Notes: generated by a model not told the origin, from the sequence alone. Shown: positions 19,936-28,437, counted from the first letter of the stretch. The stretch: 64,000 nt of DNA from Bradyrhizobium aeschynomenes (GCF_013178945.1 NZ_JABFDM010000003.1:434001-498000); one strand, 5' to 3'. Translations and numbers: made by a program.

Positions 19936-20493
19936 ATGGGTATGCAAGACCATATGTCCACCTCGCCCCGCCGCGCCTCCGGACGTGCCTCGCAGGCGCA
20001 TTTCAGCGCCAATGAGGCGCGGGGGCCGATCATCGACCAGGATGGACGGGAGGTCCCTCAGGGGGCCTTCCAATCGTCGTTCAATGGCGCCTTCGTCGGG
20101 CCGGGCGGCGTTCGCTTCGATTTCCAGAGCGCCAATCCGTTCGGCAATCTGACCCGCGAGCAGCGCATCGCGCGGCTCGAGGCGGTGGCCAGGCTGCTCG
20201 ACGTCGCCTTCGTCGTGCCCGGCACCAACATCCGCTACGGCATCGACGGCATCATCGGCCTGATCCCGGTCGTCGGCGACCTCATTGCGACCGCGCTGTC
20301 GCTGTGGCTGGTGCGTGAGGCCCGTGCGCTGGGTGCGCCCTGGCACGTCATCACGCGGATGCTGGGCAACGTCGCGGTCGAAGGCGTGATCGGCATGGTG
20401 CCGGTCGCGGGCGATGCGTTCGACGTGCTGTTCCGCGCCAACATGCGCAACGCCAAGATCCTCCGGCGGTGGTTGGATACCCAGCCGCGCTGA
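19936..20493 (+). CDS. DUF4112 domain protein
   Basis: About 185 residues. The start is not certain: GTG 19933, ATG 19936, 19942 and 19954 are all in frame and no strong ribosome site decides among them. Residues 1-60 are polar; from about 75 the DUF4112 domain follows: 'RLEAVARLLDVAFVVPGTNI', 'YGIDGIIGLIPVVGDLIATA', 'VEGVIGMVPVAGDAFDVLFR', ending 'NAKILRRWLDTQ'. The two 'G-IG-(L/M)-(I/V)PV-(V/A)GD' repeats are the family hallmark and are likely re-entrant or short membrane hairpins. Function unknown; family members are inner-membrane proteins. Confidence 0.82.
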   Translation: MGMQDHMSTSPRRASGRASQAHFSANEARGPIIDQDGREVPQGAFQSSFNGAFVGPGGVRFDFQSANPFGNLTREQRIARLEAVARLLDVAFVVPGTNIRYGIDGIIGLIPVVGDLIATALSLWLVREARALGAPWHVITRMLGNVAVEGVIGMVPVAGDAFDVLFRANMRNAKILRRWLDTQPR

Positions 20494-20532
20494 CCAACGG
20501 CAGAAACCGATAAACAAGTCTCCATAAAAAAA

Positions 20533-20555
20533 CTGCCCCGCGCGAGGCGGGGCAG
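20533..20555 (-). terminator. Intrinsic terminator of the 95-residue gene
   Basis: Stem ctgccccgc (20533-20541) with gcggggcag (20547-20555) and a 5-nt loop. On the minus strand it is followed at once by a run of six T (complement of aaaaaa, 20527-20532). It lies 26 bp after the stop of the gene at 20582-20869, so it is a textbook rho-independent terminator for that gene. Confidence 0.85.
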
Positions 20556-20581
20556 GGTGTCGTCTGATGGTCTGGCTGCCG

Positions 20582-20869
20582 TCAGGCTGCATCGGCGTCA
20601 GGCGCCTTGTCCTCGACGGCGCGGCGCGGCAGCGGAAACGCCTCGCTCTCATACAGGGTGCGGATGCCGTTCTGGTCGAACCGGGCTTCCTCGACCTGCA
20701 GATAGGCGCCATTCAGCGAGTCCGCCGGCAACTCCTCCATGGCGAAGCGCACGGCCTCGGCCGCGGTGCCGAACCGCCGATAGGCAAAGCCCGCCCGCTT
20801 CTTCTTGCGAATGGCGGCGGGAAACAGTTCGGCAGAGGTGTTGAAGTTGAACGGACGCAGTGGACGCAT
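20582..20869 (-). CDS. Conserved small soluble protein, unknown function
   Basis: 95 residues from ATG at 20869, preceded by aagaggt as ribosome site; the open frame upstream to 20998 has no support. The protein is basic at the front (MRPLRPFNFNTSAELFPAAI, then RKKKRAGFAYRRFGTAAEAV) and acidic at the end (VEDKAPDADAA). The region 'GFAYRRFGTAAEAVRFAMEE' reads as strand-helix and recalls small rhizobial proteins of unknown role. No signal peptide or membrane helix. It is a stand-alone gene with its own terminator, convergent with the DUF4112 gene. Confidence 0.75.
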   Translation of the reverse strand: MRPLRPFNFNTSAELFPAAIRKKKRAGFAYRRFGTAAEAVRFAMEELPADSLNGAYLQVEEARFDQNGIRTLYESEAFPLPRRAVEDKAPDADAA

Positions 20870-21279
20870 GGTCTGAGACCTCTTCTTGTCGGCTAAGAAC
20901 GCTGACGCGAGCTTTCGAACGATCCAGCTTGGCAATGACGCCAGCGTTTGCGGGGGTGGAGGGCTGTTATCGCCGCTCCAGGCGGCCCGGCCCTGCATGT
21001 CAGTTACAGCCCCTAATATAGGCCGATTTGACAGAAATGCGAATCCTGCCCGGTCACATCGTAAATCCGGGCTGCTTCCGGTCGCATTGAAATATCCTAT
21101 TTTTTCAACAACTTAATCGATCTGCAACTTGTGAATGCAAGGGAGGCCGATCCGCACGGTGAAAATCTCGCGCCTTGTGACCGATTTTGACCGCTCCGGG
21201 CGCATGGACCGGGACCCGACGGCCTCCCGGTACCGTTGGATGAACGGCCCCGGGAGCGCCAGAAACTGCCGGACGATGA
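20870..21279. other. 410-bp intergenic stretch
   Basis: It must contain the promoter of the 95-residue minus-strand gene in its left part. Around 21085-21130 there is an A/T-rich patch (aaatatcctattttttcaacaactta) unusual for this GC-rich DNA, which could be a promoter or a transcription stop region. The part next to msrB (21120-21280) reads like non-coding or decayed sequence. No gene is supported. Confidence 0.5.
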
Positions 21280-21690
21280 TCAGCGCGGCTTCAGCTTCAG
21301 CGCCGCCGAATTGATGCAGTAGCGCAATCCGGTCGGCCCCGGGCCGTCGGGGAAGACGTGGCCGAGATGGCCCGAGCATTTCGAGCACAGCACCTCGGTG
21401 CGGACCATGCCGTGGGTATAGTCGGTCTCCTCGTCGACATGGCTCTCGGCCGCCGGCACGGTGAAGCTCGGCCAGCCGCAGCCGGAGTCGAACTTGGCAT
21501 CGGATTCGAACAGTGTCTGGCCGCAGCCGGCGCAGACATAGGTGCCGGCGCGGTGCTCATGCTCGTACTCGCCGGAGAACGGACGCTCGGTCGCCTTCTC
21601 GCGCAGCACGGCATATTGCATGGGCGTCAGCTCGCGGCGCCACTCCGCCTCGCTCTTGACCACCTTGTCGCTCGTCTTGGTGTCGCTCAT
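21280..21690 (-). CDS. msrB: Peptide-methionine (R)-S-oxide reductase
   Basis: 136 residues from ATG at 21690 (after gaggatcagag); the upstream extension to 21750 is rejected. Zinc-binding pairs CAGC (Cys 53, 56) and CSKC (Cys 102, 105) and the catalytic Cys 125 in '[10 protein letters not shown]'; substrate-pocket 'DSGCGWPSF' and '[20 protein letters not shown]' are standard MsrB. It reduces the R epimer of methionine sulfoxide in proteins with thioredoxin. No signal peptide, so cytoplasmic. It follows msrA by 56 bp on the same strand, giving a two-gene repair unit, but the MsrA partner appears to be exported. Confidence 0.96.
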   Translation of the reverse strand: MSDTKTSDKVVKSEAEWRRELTPMQYAVLREKATERPFSGEYEHEHRAGTYVCAGCGQTLFESDAKFDSGCGWPSFTVPAAESHVDEETDYTHGMVRTEVLCSKCSGHLGHVFPDGPGPTGLRYCINSAALKLKPR

Positions 21691-21746
21691 CCTCTGATCC
21701 TCCGGCGGATCCGCTGGGGTCCGCCCTGTCGTCGTGCCGGTCGGCC

Positions 21747-22463
21747 TCAATTCGTCGCCTTGGCGTCCCTGACCAGCGTCGGCTTGTCGATGTAGTTCTC
21801 GGCGAAGATCTTCTTCAGATTGTCGATCTTCGGCAGGTCGTTATAGGCAATATAGGGCTGGCTCGGGTGCAGCGTCAGATAGTCCTGGTGATAGTCCTCG
21901 GCCGGGTAGAACGCCTCGAGCTTTCCGACCTTGGTGACGATCGGCTTGCCGAACACCTTGGTCTTGTCGAGCTGGGCGATATAGGCCTCGGCGACCTTCT
22001 TCTGCGCCTCCGAGGTGGTGAAGATCGCGGAGCGATATTGCGGGCCCGAGTCCGGGCCCTGCCGGTTCAGCTGCGTCGGGTCGTGCACGACGGAGAAGAA
22101 GATCTGCAGGATCTTGCCGTAGGAGATCTTCTTCGGGTCGAACTTGATCTGCACGGACTCGGCATGGCCCGTGCTGCCGCTCGACACCGAGCGGTAGTCG
22201 GCGGTCGCCTTGGTGCCGCCCGCATAGCCGGACACGGCGCTGACCACGCCGGCGGTGTGCTGGTAGACGCCCTGGACGCCCCAGAAGCAGCCGCCGGCCA
22301 CGACCGCAGTTTCAATGCCTTCGGCCGCCGGCTGGTCCTGGGCCGGAGGCGGGAGCACCACGGCTTCCTCGGCGGCGTGGAGCGGCTGCCATGCCAGGAT
22401 GCCGGCAGCCGCGATCGCGCCGAGCAGGGCAGTCTTGACGAAAAGGGAGCGGGTGAGGCGCAT
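21747..22463 (-). CDS. msrA: Peptide-methionine (S)-S-oxide reductase, exported form
   Basis: 238 residues from ATG at 22463. The catalytic motif GCFWG holds Cys 59, followed by '[19 protein letters not shown]', '[20 protein letters not shown]' and '[19 protein letters not shown]', all diagnostic of MsrA. Residues 1-30 ([20 protein letters not shown] then [10 protein letters not shown]) form a clear signal peptide or anchor, so this copy repairs S-methionine sulfoxide in the periplasm or at the membrane. The C-terminus carries '[20 protein letters not shown]' as in other long MsrA. It is encoded just upstream of cytoplasmic msrB. Confidence 0.95.
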   Translation of the reverse strand: MRLTRSLFVKTALLGAIAAAGILAWQPLHAAEEAVVLPPPAQDQPAAEGIETAVVAGGCFWGVQGVYQHTAGVVSAVSGYAGGTKATADYRSVSSGSTGHAESVQIKFDPKKISYGKILQIFFSVVHDPTQLNRQGPDSGPQYRSAIFTTSEAQKKVAEAYIAQLDKTKVFGKPIVTKVGKLEAFYPAEDYHQDYLTLHPSQPYIAYNDLPKIDNLKKIFAENYIDKPTLVRDAKATN

Positions 22464-22689
22464 CTTGGGATCCTCGTGAGGGTGGCTTGTCTCGTCTCGC
22501 CGGCCGGAAACACTGGCCCGGTCCGGCCTCTGCTGCAAGATACGTCGGTGCCCGGCCCGCGTTACGGGGGACGTGACACGACTGCGTGAACAGGCGCGTG
22601 CGCATGGCGCACCAAGCTCGGGAAAGTAGGGCGGCGTGCGGCGAGACCGTTCCAGGCATGACGACGTGGTCTCGCGGCCTGAAATTGCC

Positions 22690-23178
22690 CGAGGAATGCC
22701 GGTTCATCGGCCCTCCGAAGGCGGAGGGCGCAGGGAAGGCCGGACCTCGACTGAGGCCCGTGGCCCGCCTGCGTAGAAAAATGCAGGCGGCAGGAACCAC
22801 AGGTTCAGCCGGACAGACCCGGCCCTCCCTGCGCGATGGTGTTAACGCTTATACGAGCTCTCCCCGGGGACCGGCTGTCTTGCCCCCGTCGCCGGCGGAT
22901 CATCACCACCGGCTTGGCCTCAGCGTCGGGAGGCCAGGACCACACGCTTTCGTCGTCCGCGCCATGCCGTTCGTCCGCAGGCGCTTCGCCCACTGCAACA
23001 TGTCGCGTCCATCGCATTCCGCTGCCAACGTCCGTGACGATCGCGATACGTCCCCTGCCGTGCAACGAAACGCAGGCATGATAAGTCTGATTTGGGGAAT
23101 CGTGAAACGATTTATGTTTTTCAGAATGTCTTGACAGCTTTCTGTCTTGGCCGGCCGATTTGCCCGACGGGCCGAAGG
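22690..23178. repeat. Interspersed repeat of Bradyrhizobium/Rhodopseudomonas type
   Basis: The stretch contains the series 'gatggtgttaacgcttata', 'ccggcggatcatcaccacc', 'aggccaggaccacacgcttt', 'cgtgacgatcgcgatacgtc' and, at the right end, 'gatttgcccgacgggcc'. I recognise this order, including the tgcccgacgggc end, as an interspersed repeat scattered between genes in Bradyrhizobium and Rhodopseudomonas. Recognition is from memory; no alignment was run. Several short open frames cross it on both strands, but none has a ribosome site or plausible protein composition, so I treat it as non-coding. Exact ends are uncertain by tens of bases. Confidence 0.65.
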
Positions 23179-23490
23179 GCGGTGCTGTACGCCGTCAACG
23201 CGGCGTCGGTCCTGCGTCGGCGGCAGCTATCGAACTCGCGACGACGGGGTGAGGTCATCGGATGCGCGCGATCTCGTCCACGAACTCACGATGACGTCAC
23301 GCTTCGTCGATCCTCGAATGATGGTGTGGTTCAGGTCTCGCGGTCGTGATCCCGGTGCGGCGGCGATGCCGCGAATATTTCGTTCCCTTCGCGGTCAATA
23401 CAGAAGCGGTCGCGCCTCGCTGATGACAGTCCCGACCAGGGCATCCATCGCGTGCGTGGTCTCCGCATCCTGAGAACCTGGAGAACAATC

Positions 23491-23748
23491 ATGACATCCT
23501 GGAAATCAAAGGCGGCAGCCTTGCTGCTGTCGATGGCCATTGCTGCGCCGGGATCGGCGCAGGGCTGGTTCTTCGGCGAGCAGGAGCCCGGGACATATCA
23601 GGCGATGCATCCCGATCGCGACGTGCTCAACGGCGGCGCGCTGACGCCGGCCGGACGCATGGGGCTGGTGCGACCCTCCGGCGCGGCGCTCGTGTTTCCG
23701 CCGTCCGCCCATCTCGCGCCGTACGACCGGCTGCCGCGGCGACGGTGA
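23491..23748 (+). CDS. Tiny exported protein with AMHPDRDVLNGGALTPA motif, copy 1
   Basis: 85 residues from ATG 23491, preceded by cctggagaacaatc as ribosome site. Signal peptide MTSWKSKAAALLLSMAIAAP-GSAQ, then a mature part of about 60 residues containing the 17-residue block AMHPDRDVLNGGALTPA. The same block occurs in the exported protein at 25581-25832, and the underlying DNA is also nearly identical there, so the two are paralogues. No cysteines or membrane segment in the mature part. No known family is recognised; function unknown. It lies upstream of a LysR gene on the same strand, with the interspersed repeat on its other side. Confidence 0.7.
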   Translation: MTSWKSKAAALLLSMAIAAPGSAQGWFFGEQEPGTYQAMHPDRDVLNGGALTPAGRMGLVRPSGAALVFPPSAHLAPYDRLPRRR

Positions 23749-23824
23749 CGCGTCGAATTGGCATGGCGCGCAGTTGCGCGGCCGGCGTCTCGACCCCGGC
23801 GCGTCATCGCCATACACTGCCCAC

Positions 23825-24715
23825 ATGCGACGCCTTCCCCTCCGAGACATCGAAGCCTTCGTGGCGGTGGCCCGCGCCGGCAGCCTCGCGCAGGCGGCGT
23901 TGACCATGAATCTGAGCGTACCGGCATTGAGCCGTCGCATTCAGCAGCTCGAAGCCGGGCTCGCCGTGCGGCTGTTCGAGCGACAGCCGCGCGGCCTCGC
24001 GCTCACTGCGGCAGGCGACAAATACTTTGCCGCGCTCGATCCGGCCTGGCGAAGCATGACCCTGGCGACGGAGGCGCTGCGCAAGCGGGACCATGCCGGG
24101 CTCACCGTCAGCGTGATGCCGACCTTCGCAGCGAATTGGCTGATCCCGCGGCTGCAACGTTTCCAGGCCCGGCACAGCGCGGTGCAGATCGTGTTGCAGA
24201 CATCGGCCGAGATCGAGGATCTCAACGCGCGGTCCGAGCTCGACTGCGCGATCCGGCTGGGACGGGGACCGTGGCCGGGGGTCACCAGCGAGCCGCTGCT
24301 GGCGGTCGATGCAGTGCCGGTGCTGAGCCCGCAATTGCGTGATCGGTACGACAGCCCGCGGCATCCGCACGACCTCGTCAATGCCAGGCTGATCGGCACC
24401 GATCACCAGATCGAATTCTGGGCGGAGTGGTTCGCCGCTTCCGGTATCGATGCCGTGCCGACGGACTGCCTCGTCTTCGACAATCTCCAGGTCGTCTACG
24501 AGGCCGCGAGCGCCGGCATGGGCATCGCGCTCGGGCTCGATCCGGTGGTGCGGCCGTTCATCGACGCTGGCCGGCTAGTGCCGCTGTTCGCCGAGCGTGT
24601 GCGCCTGCCGCGGCAGTTTCATCTCGTGCGCAGGCGCGATGCCGGCGGCAAGGCGCGCGACTTTGCGGTGTTTCGCGACTGGCTGTTTGCGGAGGCCGCG
24701 CGCTTCGCCGCATGA
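23825..24715 (+). CDS. LysR-family transcriptional regulator
   Basis: 296 residues from ATG 23825 (a start 17 codons upstream is not supported). Winged helix-turn-helix at 1-60: 'LRDIEAFVAVARAGSLAQAA' then 'LSVPALSRRIQQLEAGLAVR' and 'LFERQPRGLALTAAG'. The effector domain begins near 90 ('LTVSVMPTFAANWLIPRLQR') and contains 'LDCAIRLGRGPWPGVTSEPL', resembling the GcvA/AmpR-like branch. It probably controls a neighbouring gene; the GST downstream (107-bp gap, same strand) is the obvious candidate, but LysR genes usually act on a divergent target, which is absent here. Confidence 0.92.
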   Translation: MRRLPLRDIEAFVAVARAGSLAQAALTMNLSVPALSRRIQQLEAGLAVRLFERQPRGLALTAAGDKYFAALDPAWRSMTLATEALRKRDHAGLTVSVMPTFAANWLIPRLQRFQARHSAVQIVLQTSAEIEDLNARSELDCAIRLGRGPWPGVTSEPLLAVDAVPVLSPQLRDRYDSPRHPHDLVNARLIGTDHQIEFWAEWFAASGIDAVPTDCLVFDNLQVVYEAASAGMGIALGLDPVVRPFIDAGRLVPLFAERVRLPRQFHLVRRRDAGGKARDFAVFRDWLFAEAARFAA

Positions 24716-24822
24716 CGTGCCGGCTGCGCCTTGCGCCGTGCTGAAGGGGCGGAGCCGAAAACGGAATGGTGCCGCAAGTCCGGGCCACCTAACATGAGAG
24801 AGCCCGATCTCGCGAGACGACC

Positions 24823-25512
24823 ATGCCAAGCTACCGCCTGCACTACTTCCCCGAATCCGGCAACAGCTACAAGCTGGCCCTGATGCTGGTCCTGTGCGGC
24901 CAGAGCTTCGAGCCGGTATGGACCGATTTCGGCGGTGGCATCACGCGCACTGCCGCATGGCGCGCCAACGTCAATCCGATGGGCGAGATCCCGGTGCTGG
25001 AGGAGGACGGCGTGCGGTTGACCCAGACCGGCCCGATCCTGCTTCAGCTCGCCGCGCGCTACGGCAAGTTCGGCGGTGCCGACGCGCGTGAACGCTTCGA
25101 GATCCTGCGCTGGCTGTTCTGGGACAACCAGAAAATGTCCGGCTTCATGGCGACCTATCGCTATCGCCGGGCCTTCACGCCGACCCCCGACGAGAAGGTG
25201 CAGGCATTTCTGCGGGCACGCATCGACGATTTCCTGGCGATCCTGGCGGGCGAAGTGGCGCAGCGCCCCTTCATCATCGGCGACGAACCGACGGTCGCCG
25301 ATCTCTCGCTGTGCGGATATCTGAGCTTTCCGATGGAGGAGAGCGGCTATGATCTCGCGGTGCGCTTCCCGCCGGTCGCGGCATGGCTGCAGCGTATCGC
25401 CGCGCTGCCTGGTTGGCGGGCGCCCTATGATCTGTTGCCTGGGCAGCGGCTGCCGCGCTACGTCCGAGAGGACGGCACGATCACGAACGGCCGCAGGCTC
25501 GCGCAGTCGTGA
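24823..25512 (+). CDS. Glutathione S-transferase family protein
   Basis: 229 residues. Thioredoxin-like N-terminal domain (1-80) with 'LHYFPESGNSYKLALMLVLC', cis-proline loop 'NPMGEIPVLEEDGVRLTQTG' and glutathione-binding 'LTQTGPILLQLAARYG'; all-helical C-terminal domain (about 90-210) with 'QRPFIIGDEPTVADLSLCGY', where the N-capping/hydrophobic staple motif of GSTs is seen. The serine at 'ESGNSYKL' is in the position of the catalytic Ser/Tyr. It probably conjugates or reduces electrophiles in the cytosol; the substrate is unknown. It follows the LysR gene and precedes the second small exported protein. Confidence 0.9.
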   Translation: MPSYRLHYFPESGNSYKLALMLVLCGQSFEPVWTDFGGGITRTAAWRANVNPMGEIPVLEEDGVRLTQTGPILLQLAARYGKFGGADARERFEILRWLFWDNQKMSGFMATYRYRRAFTPTPDEKVQAFLRARIDDFLAILAGEVAQRPFIIGDEPTVADLSLCGYLSFPMEESGYDLAVRFPPVAAWLQRIAALPGWRAPYDLLPGQRLPRYVREDGTITNGRRLAQS

Positions 25513-25580
25513 TTGGGGTGACGCGATCGCCTGCCTACATCATCGTTGGTGCGAATTGACGCGCAGCAGAGGGGCCAATC

Positions 25581-25832
25581 ATGATCGCATTCAGGAGCCT
25601 GGCGGCAGCTCTGCTGATGTCGACGCTGGCGGTGACCGCGGCATCGGCGCAATTCTCCGAGCCGGCGGCGTATGAGGCCATGCATCCCGATCGTGACGTG
25701 CTCAACGGCGGCGCGCTGACGCCGGCGGCCCAGGCGGAGTTGGCCCGTCGCGGCGCGCCGGTCCTTCCGAACGCCAATGCAGCGATGCGGCCGGCCGATG
25801 TCGCGAGGCCGCATCGGCTTCACCGGCGCTGA
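25581..25832 (+). CDS. Tiny exported protein with AMHPDRDVLNGGALTPA motif, copy 2
   Basis: 83 residues. Signal peptide MIAFRSLAAALLMSTLAVTA-ASA, mature part of about 60 residues with the block YEAMHPDRDVLNGGALTPA, shared with the protein at 23491-23748 (there YQAMHPDRDVLNGGALTPA). Outside the block and the signal peptide the two diverge, which points to selection on the motif. No cysteines; the tail is basic (RPADVARPHRLHRR). Unknown function. It ends 10 bp before the convergent ppk2 gene. Confidence 0.72.
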   Translation: MIAFRSLAAALLMSTLAVTAASAQFSEPAAYEAMHPDRDVLNGGALTPAAQAELARRGAPVLPNANAAMRPADVARPHRLHRR

Positions 25833-25842
25833 GCGAGGCGAC

Positions 25843-26961
25843 TCAGCTCGCGTGCTCCTCGCGCTCGTGGATTACGCTGGCGCGGCCGACGATGAGGTCG
25901 TCGACATGGCCGATGCGCGAGACGTCCTTGCCGGCATAGGGCAGGGAATGCAACACGCAGCGCATGGCGTTCAGCCGGGCGCGCTTCTTGTCGTCGGACT
26001 TGATCACGGTCCACGGGCAGTCGGCGGTGTCGGTGGAGAAGAACATCGCCTCCTTGGCGCGGGTGTAGTCGTCCCATTTGTCGAGCGAGGCGGTGTCGAT
26101 CGGCGACAGCTTCCACTGCTTGAGCGGATGCGCCTCGCGCTCCTTGAACCGGCGGCGCTGCTCCTCGCGGCTGACCGAGAACCAGAACTTGATGAGATGC
26201 ATGCCGCTGCGCACGAGGTTGCGCTCGAACTCCGGCACCTGGCGCAGGAACTCGTCATATTCGGCCTGCGAGCAGAAGCCCATCACGCGCTCGACGCCGG
26301 CGCGGTTGTACCAGGAGCGGTCGAACAGCACGATTTCGCCGGATGTCGGCAGGTGCTCGACATAGCGCTGGAAGTACCACTGCCCACGCTCGACGTCGCT
26401 CGGCTTGTCCAACGCGACGACGCGGGCGCCGCGCGGGTTGAGATGCTCCATGAAGCGCTTGATCGCGCCGCCCTTGCCGGCGGCGTCGCGGCCCTCGAAC
26501 AGCAGCACCAGACGCTGCCGCGCGTCCTTCATCCAGTTCTGCAGCTTGAGCAGTTCGGTCTGCAGGATGAATTTCTGCTCCTCATAGTCCTTGCGGTACA
26601 TTCGGAACTTGTAGGGATAGCCGCCCTGGCGCCAATTGTCGGCGAGTTCGTCGGAGGTGTGGCGCTTGTCCGGCTTGGTCTTGCCGTCGATCAGCGCCTT
26701 CATCAGCTTGGCATCATCGGGCGCCGCGCCGTCGAGCATGGCCTTGATCGGTGCAGAATCGGCGTTCAGCGCCGGCGGTCCGTTCAGCACGCTCTCGAAC
26801 GCCGACAGCTCGGTGATCTGCGCAGCCTGCGTCGATTCATTCACCAGCGACTGCCCGATCGGATCGAGGTTGGTCGCGGACTGTTTTCGCGCGACTCGCG
26901 CCGTCGCACTCGCTCGCCGGCCGTTCGACGTCTTGTCCTTCGTCGTCTTCGTATTTGCCAT
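25843..26961 (-). CDS. ppk2: Polyphosphate kinase 2
   Basis: 372 residues from ATG at 26961 (a start 12 codons earlier is possible). The first 100 residues are a Lys/Ser/Thr-rich extension; the PPK2 domain follows with Walker A GRDAAGKGG (157-165), 'MEHLNPRGARVVALDKPSDV', and Walker B/lid 'FDRSWYNRAGVERVMGF' from 213. A single PPK2 domain places it among one-domain enzymes that phosphorylate nucleoside diphosphates with polyphosphate (family knowledge). The promoter region, 75-88 bp upstream, carries a perfect FixK/FNR-type box identical to the one before nap, so low-oxygen induction is likely (inference). Confidence 0.95.
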   Translation of the reverse strand: MANTKTTKDKTSNGRRASATARVARKQSATNLDPIGQSLVNESTQAAQITELSAFESVLNGPPALNADSAPIKAMLDGAAPDDAKLMKALIDGKTKPDKRHTSDELADNWRQGGYPYKFRMYRKDYEEQKFILQTELLKLQNWMKDARQRLVLLFEGRDAAGKGGAIKRFMEHLNPRGARVVALDKPSDVERGQWYFQRYVEHLPTSGEIVLFDRSWYNRAGVERVMGFCSQAEYDEFLRQVPEFERNLVRSGMHLIKFWFSVSREEQRRRFKEREAHPLKQWKLSPIDTASLDKWDDYTRAKEAMFFSTDTADCPWTVIKSDDKKRARLNAMRCVLHSLPYAGKDVSRIGHVDDLIVGRASVIHEREEHAS

Positions 26962-27035
26962 CCGATTCCGCCCCGCCTGCTGGTGATGTACAGACATGTG
27001 AATCGTTTTGTATCCGCCAAGCGTGCTGCGGCAGC

Positions 27036-27049
27036 TTGACCTGGATCAA
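27036..27049. promoter_or_regulatory. FixK/FNR-type box upstream of ppk2
   Basis: TTGACCTGGATCAA, a match to the 14-bp FNR/FixK dyad TTGA-N6-TCAA. The centre is about 81 bp upstream of the ppk2 start, so transcription starting about 41 bp downstream of the centre would give a leader of about 40 nt, the normal class II geometry. The identical 14-mer precedes napE at 32752-32765. Confidence 0.65.
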
Positions 27050-27107
27050 CTGGTCGCAGGCTTTGCGGGAACGAGGCAGAGCGATACCGCCGCTGCCTGC
27101 ATCAAGG

Positions 27108-28217
27108 TTAAACGACGATGGACAGCCGCTTCGCGGCGCGCGTGATGCCGGTGTAGAGCCAGCGGGCGCGGCTCTCCTGAAAGGCAAAGCTCTCGTCGAA
27201 CAGCACGACGTCGTCCCATTGCGAGCCCTGCGACTTGTGCACGGTCAGCACATAGCCGTAGTCGAACTCGTCATAGGGCTTGCGCTGCTCCCACGGGATG
27301 TCCTCGATGCCGCCCGCGAAACATTCGCCGCGCACCGAGACTTTCGTCACCTTGCGTCCGAAATCCTCCTCGGGCGCGACCCGCATGGTCACGATCTTGG
27401 ACTTGGAGGTCGCGCGCGACTTCACCCGCCACAGCCCGCCATTGAACAGGCCCTTCTTGCGGTTGTTGCGCAGGCAGACCAGCTTGTCGCCGGCGACGGG
27501 CAGGGCGTCCTCGATGTCGAGGCGCTGACGGAAGCGGTTGTTGTAGGCGCGGCGGGTGGCGTTGCGGCCGACCAGCACCTGGTCGGCCTCCATGACGCGC
27601 GACGGATCGAGCTCGCGGCGCTCCACCACCTCGCTCTCGCCATAGCGGCCGATGTCGAGCGTATTGCCTTCGCGCACGTCCATGGACATCCGCACGATCG
27701 GATCGTCCTTGGCCTGACGATGCACCTCGGTCAGCATCACGTCGGGCTCGCTGTCGGTGAAGAAGCCGCCGCCCTTGACCGGCGGCAGCTGTGCGGGATC
27801 GCCGAGCACCAGCAGCGGGCAGTCGAAGGACAAGAGGTCACGGCCGAGATCGGCATCGACCATCGAGCATTCGTCGATGATGATGAGCTTGGCCTTGGAC
27901 GCCGGCGCGTCGTCCCACAATTCGAAGTTCGGCTGCTCCTCGCCGCTCTCCTGCGCGCGGTAGATCAGCGAGTGGATGGTGGAGGCGTTGTCGCAGCCCT
28001 TGCTGCGCATCACGAGCGCTGCCTTGCCGGTGAACGCGGCGAACTTGACCTCGCCGTCGACGCCCTCGGCGATGTGGCGGGCGAGCGTGGTCTTGCCGGT
28101 TCCGGCATAGCCGAACAGCCGGAACACCTGCGGCGTGGCGTTCCTGCCTGGCTTGGCCTTCAGCCAATCGCCGACAGCCTTGAGGGCGGAATCCTGATGC
28201 GGGGAGAAGGTGGTCAT
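27108..28217 (-). CDS. RecD-like ATP-dependent DNA helicase (SF1B)
   Basis: 369 residues. Walker A GYAGTGKT (36-43), 'FAAFTGKAALVMRSKGCDNA', Walker B LIIIDECSMVD (about 111-121), motif III 'LVLGDPAQLPPVKGG', motif IV-like 'VLVGRNATRRAYNNRFR', and near the end 'YGYVLTVHKSQGSQWDDVVL' and 'YTGITRAAKRLSIVV' (motifs V/VI of RecD/TraI helicases). It lacks the N-terminal domains of RecD2 and is short, so it is a minimal RecD-like or phage-Dda-like helicase. Probable role in DNA repair or replication restart; substrate unproven. Same strand as ppk2, 146 bp before it. Confidence 0.9.
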   Translation of the reverse strand: MTTFSPHQDSALKAVGDWLKAKPGRNATPQVFRLFGYAGTGKTTLARHIAEGVDGEVKFAAFTGKAALVMRSKGCDNASTIHSLIYRAQESGEEQPNFELWDDAPASKAKLIIIDECSMVDADLGRDLLSFDCPLLVLGDPAQLPPVKGGGFFTDSEPDVMLTEVHRQAKDDPIVRMSMDVREGNTLDIGRYGESEVVERRELDPSRVMEADQVLVGRNATRRAYNNRFRQRLDIEDALPVAGDKLVCLRNNRKKGLFNGGLWRVKSRATSKSKIVTMRVAPEEDFGRKVTKVSVRGECFAGGIEDIPWEQRKPYDEFDYGYVLTVHKSQGSQWDDVVLFDESFAFQESRARWLYTGITRAAKRLSIVV

Positions 28218-28340
28218 GGCTCACAAGAATGGAGCCGCGGGGCGACTCGGGACATTCCGTGAACCTAAGGGCTGTTTCAGCGAGATCAAGCTGGAAGAGG
28301 GGCTAGTGTCAGGGCGAGATTGTGCCAAGCGGACGGTGCG

Positions 28341-28437
28341 CCCCTCCCCCTTGCGGGGAGGGGTTGGGGGTGGGGGTCTCAGCAAAGACTGCCCGTGTGG
28401 ACCCCCACCCCCGACCCCTCCCCGCAAGGGGGAGGGG
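28341..28437. repeat. Long inverted repeat with 37-nt arms
   Basis: Left arm 28341-28377 and right arm 28401-28437 are complementary at 36 of 37 positions (the exception forms a G-T pair), with a 23-nt loop at 28378-28400. The arms are C-run/G-run sequence around ccttgcggggagggg. Situated between the helicase and napC, whose ends or starts face outward, it can form a very stable RNA hairpin and may stop transcription reading out of the nap operon; alternatively it is a palindromic interspersed element. Read directly from the sequence; the role is inferred. Confidence 0.8.

Noticed and set aside
15268-20712. Minus-strand open frame of 1814 codons
   Set aside because: It runs antisense to the ABC permease end, the ABC ATPase, purA, the membrane protein and DUF4112 genes, is extremely Arg/Asp/Gln/His-rich and has no domain. 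It is a by-product of high GC codon bias.
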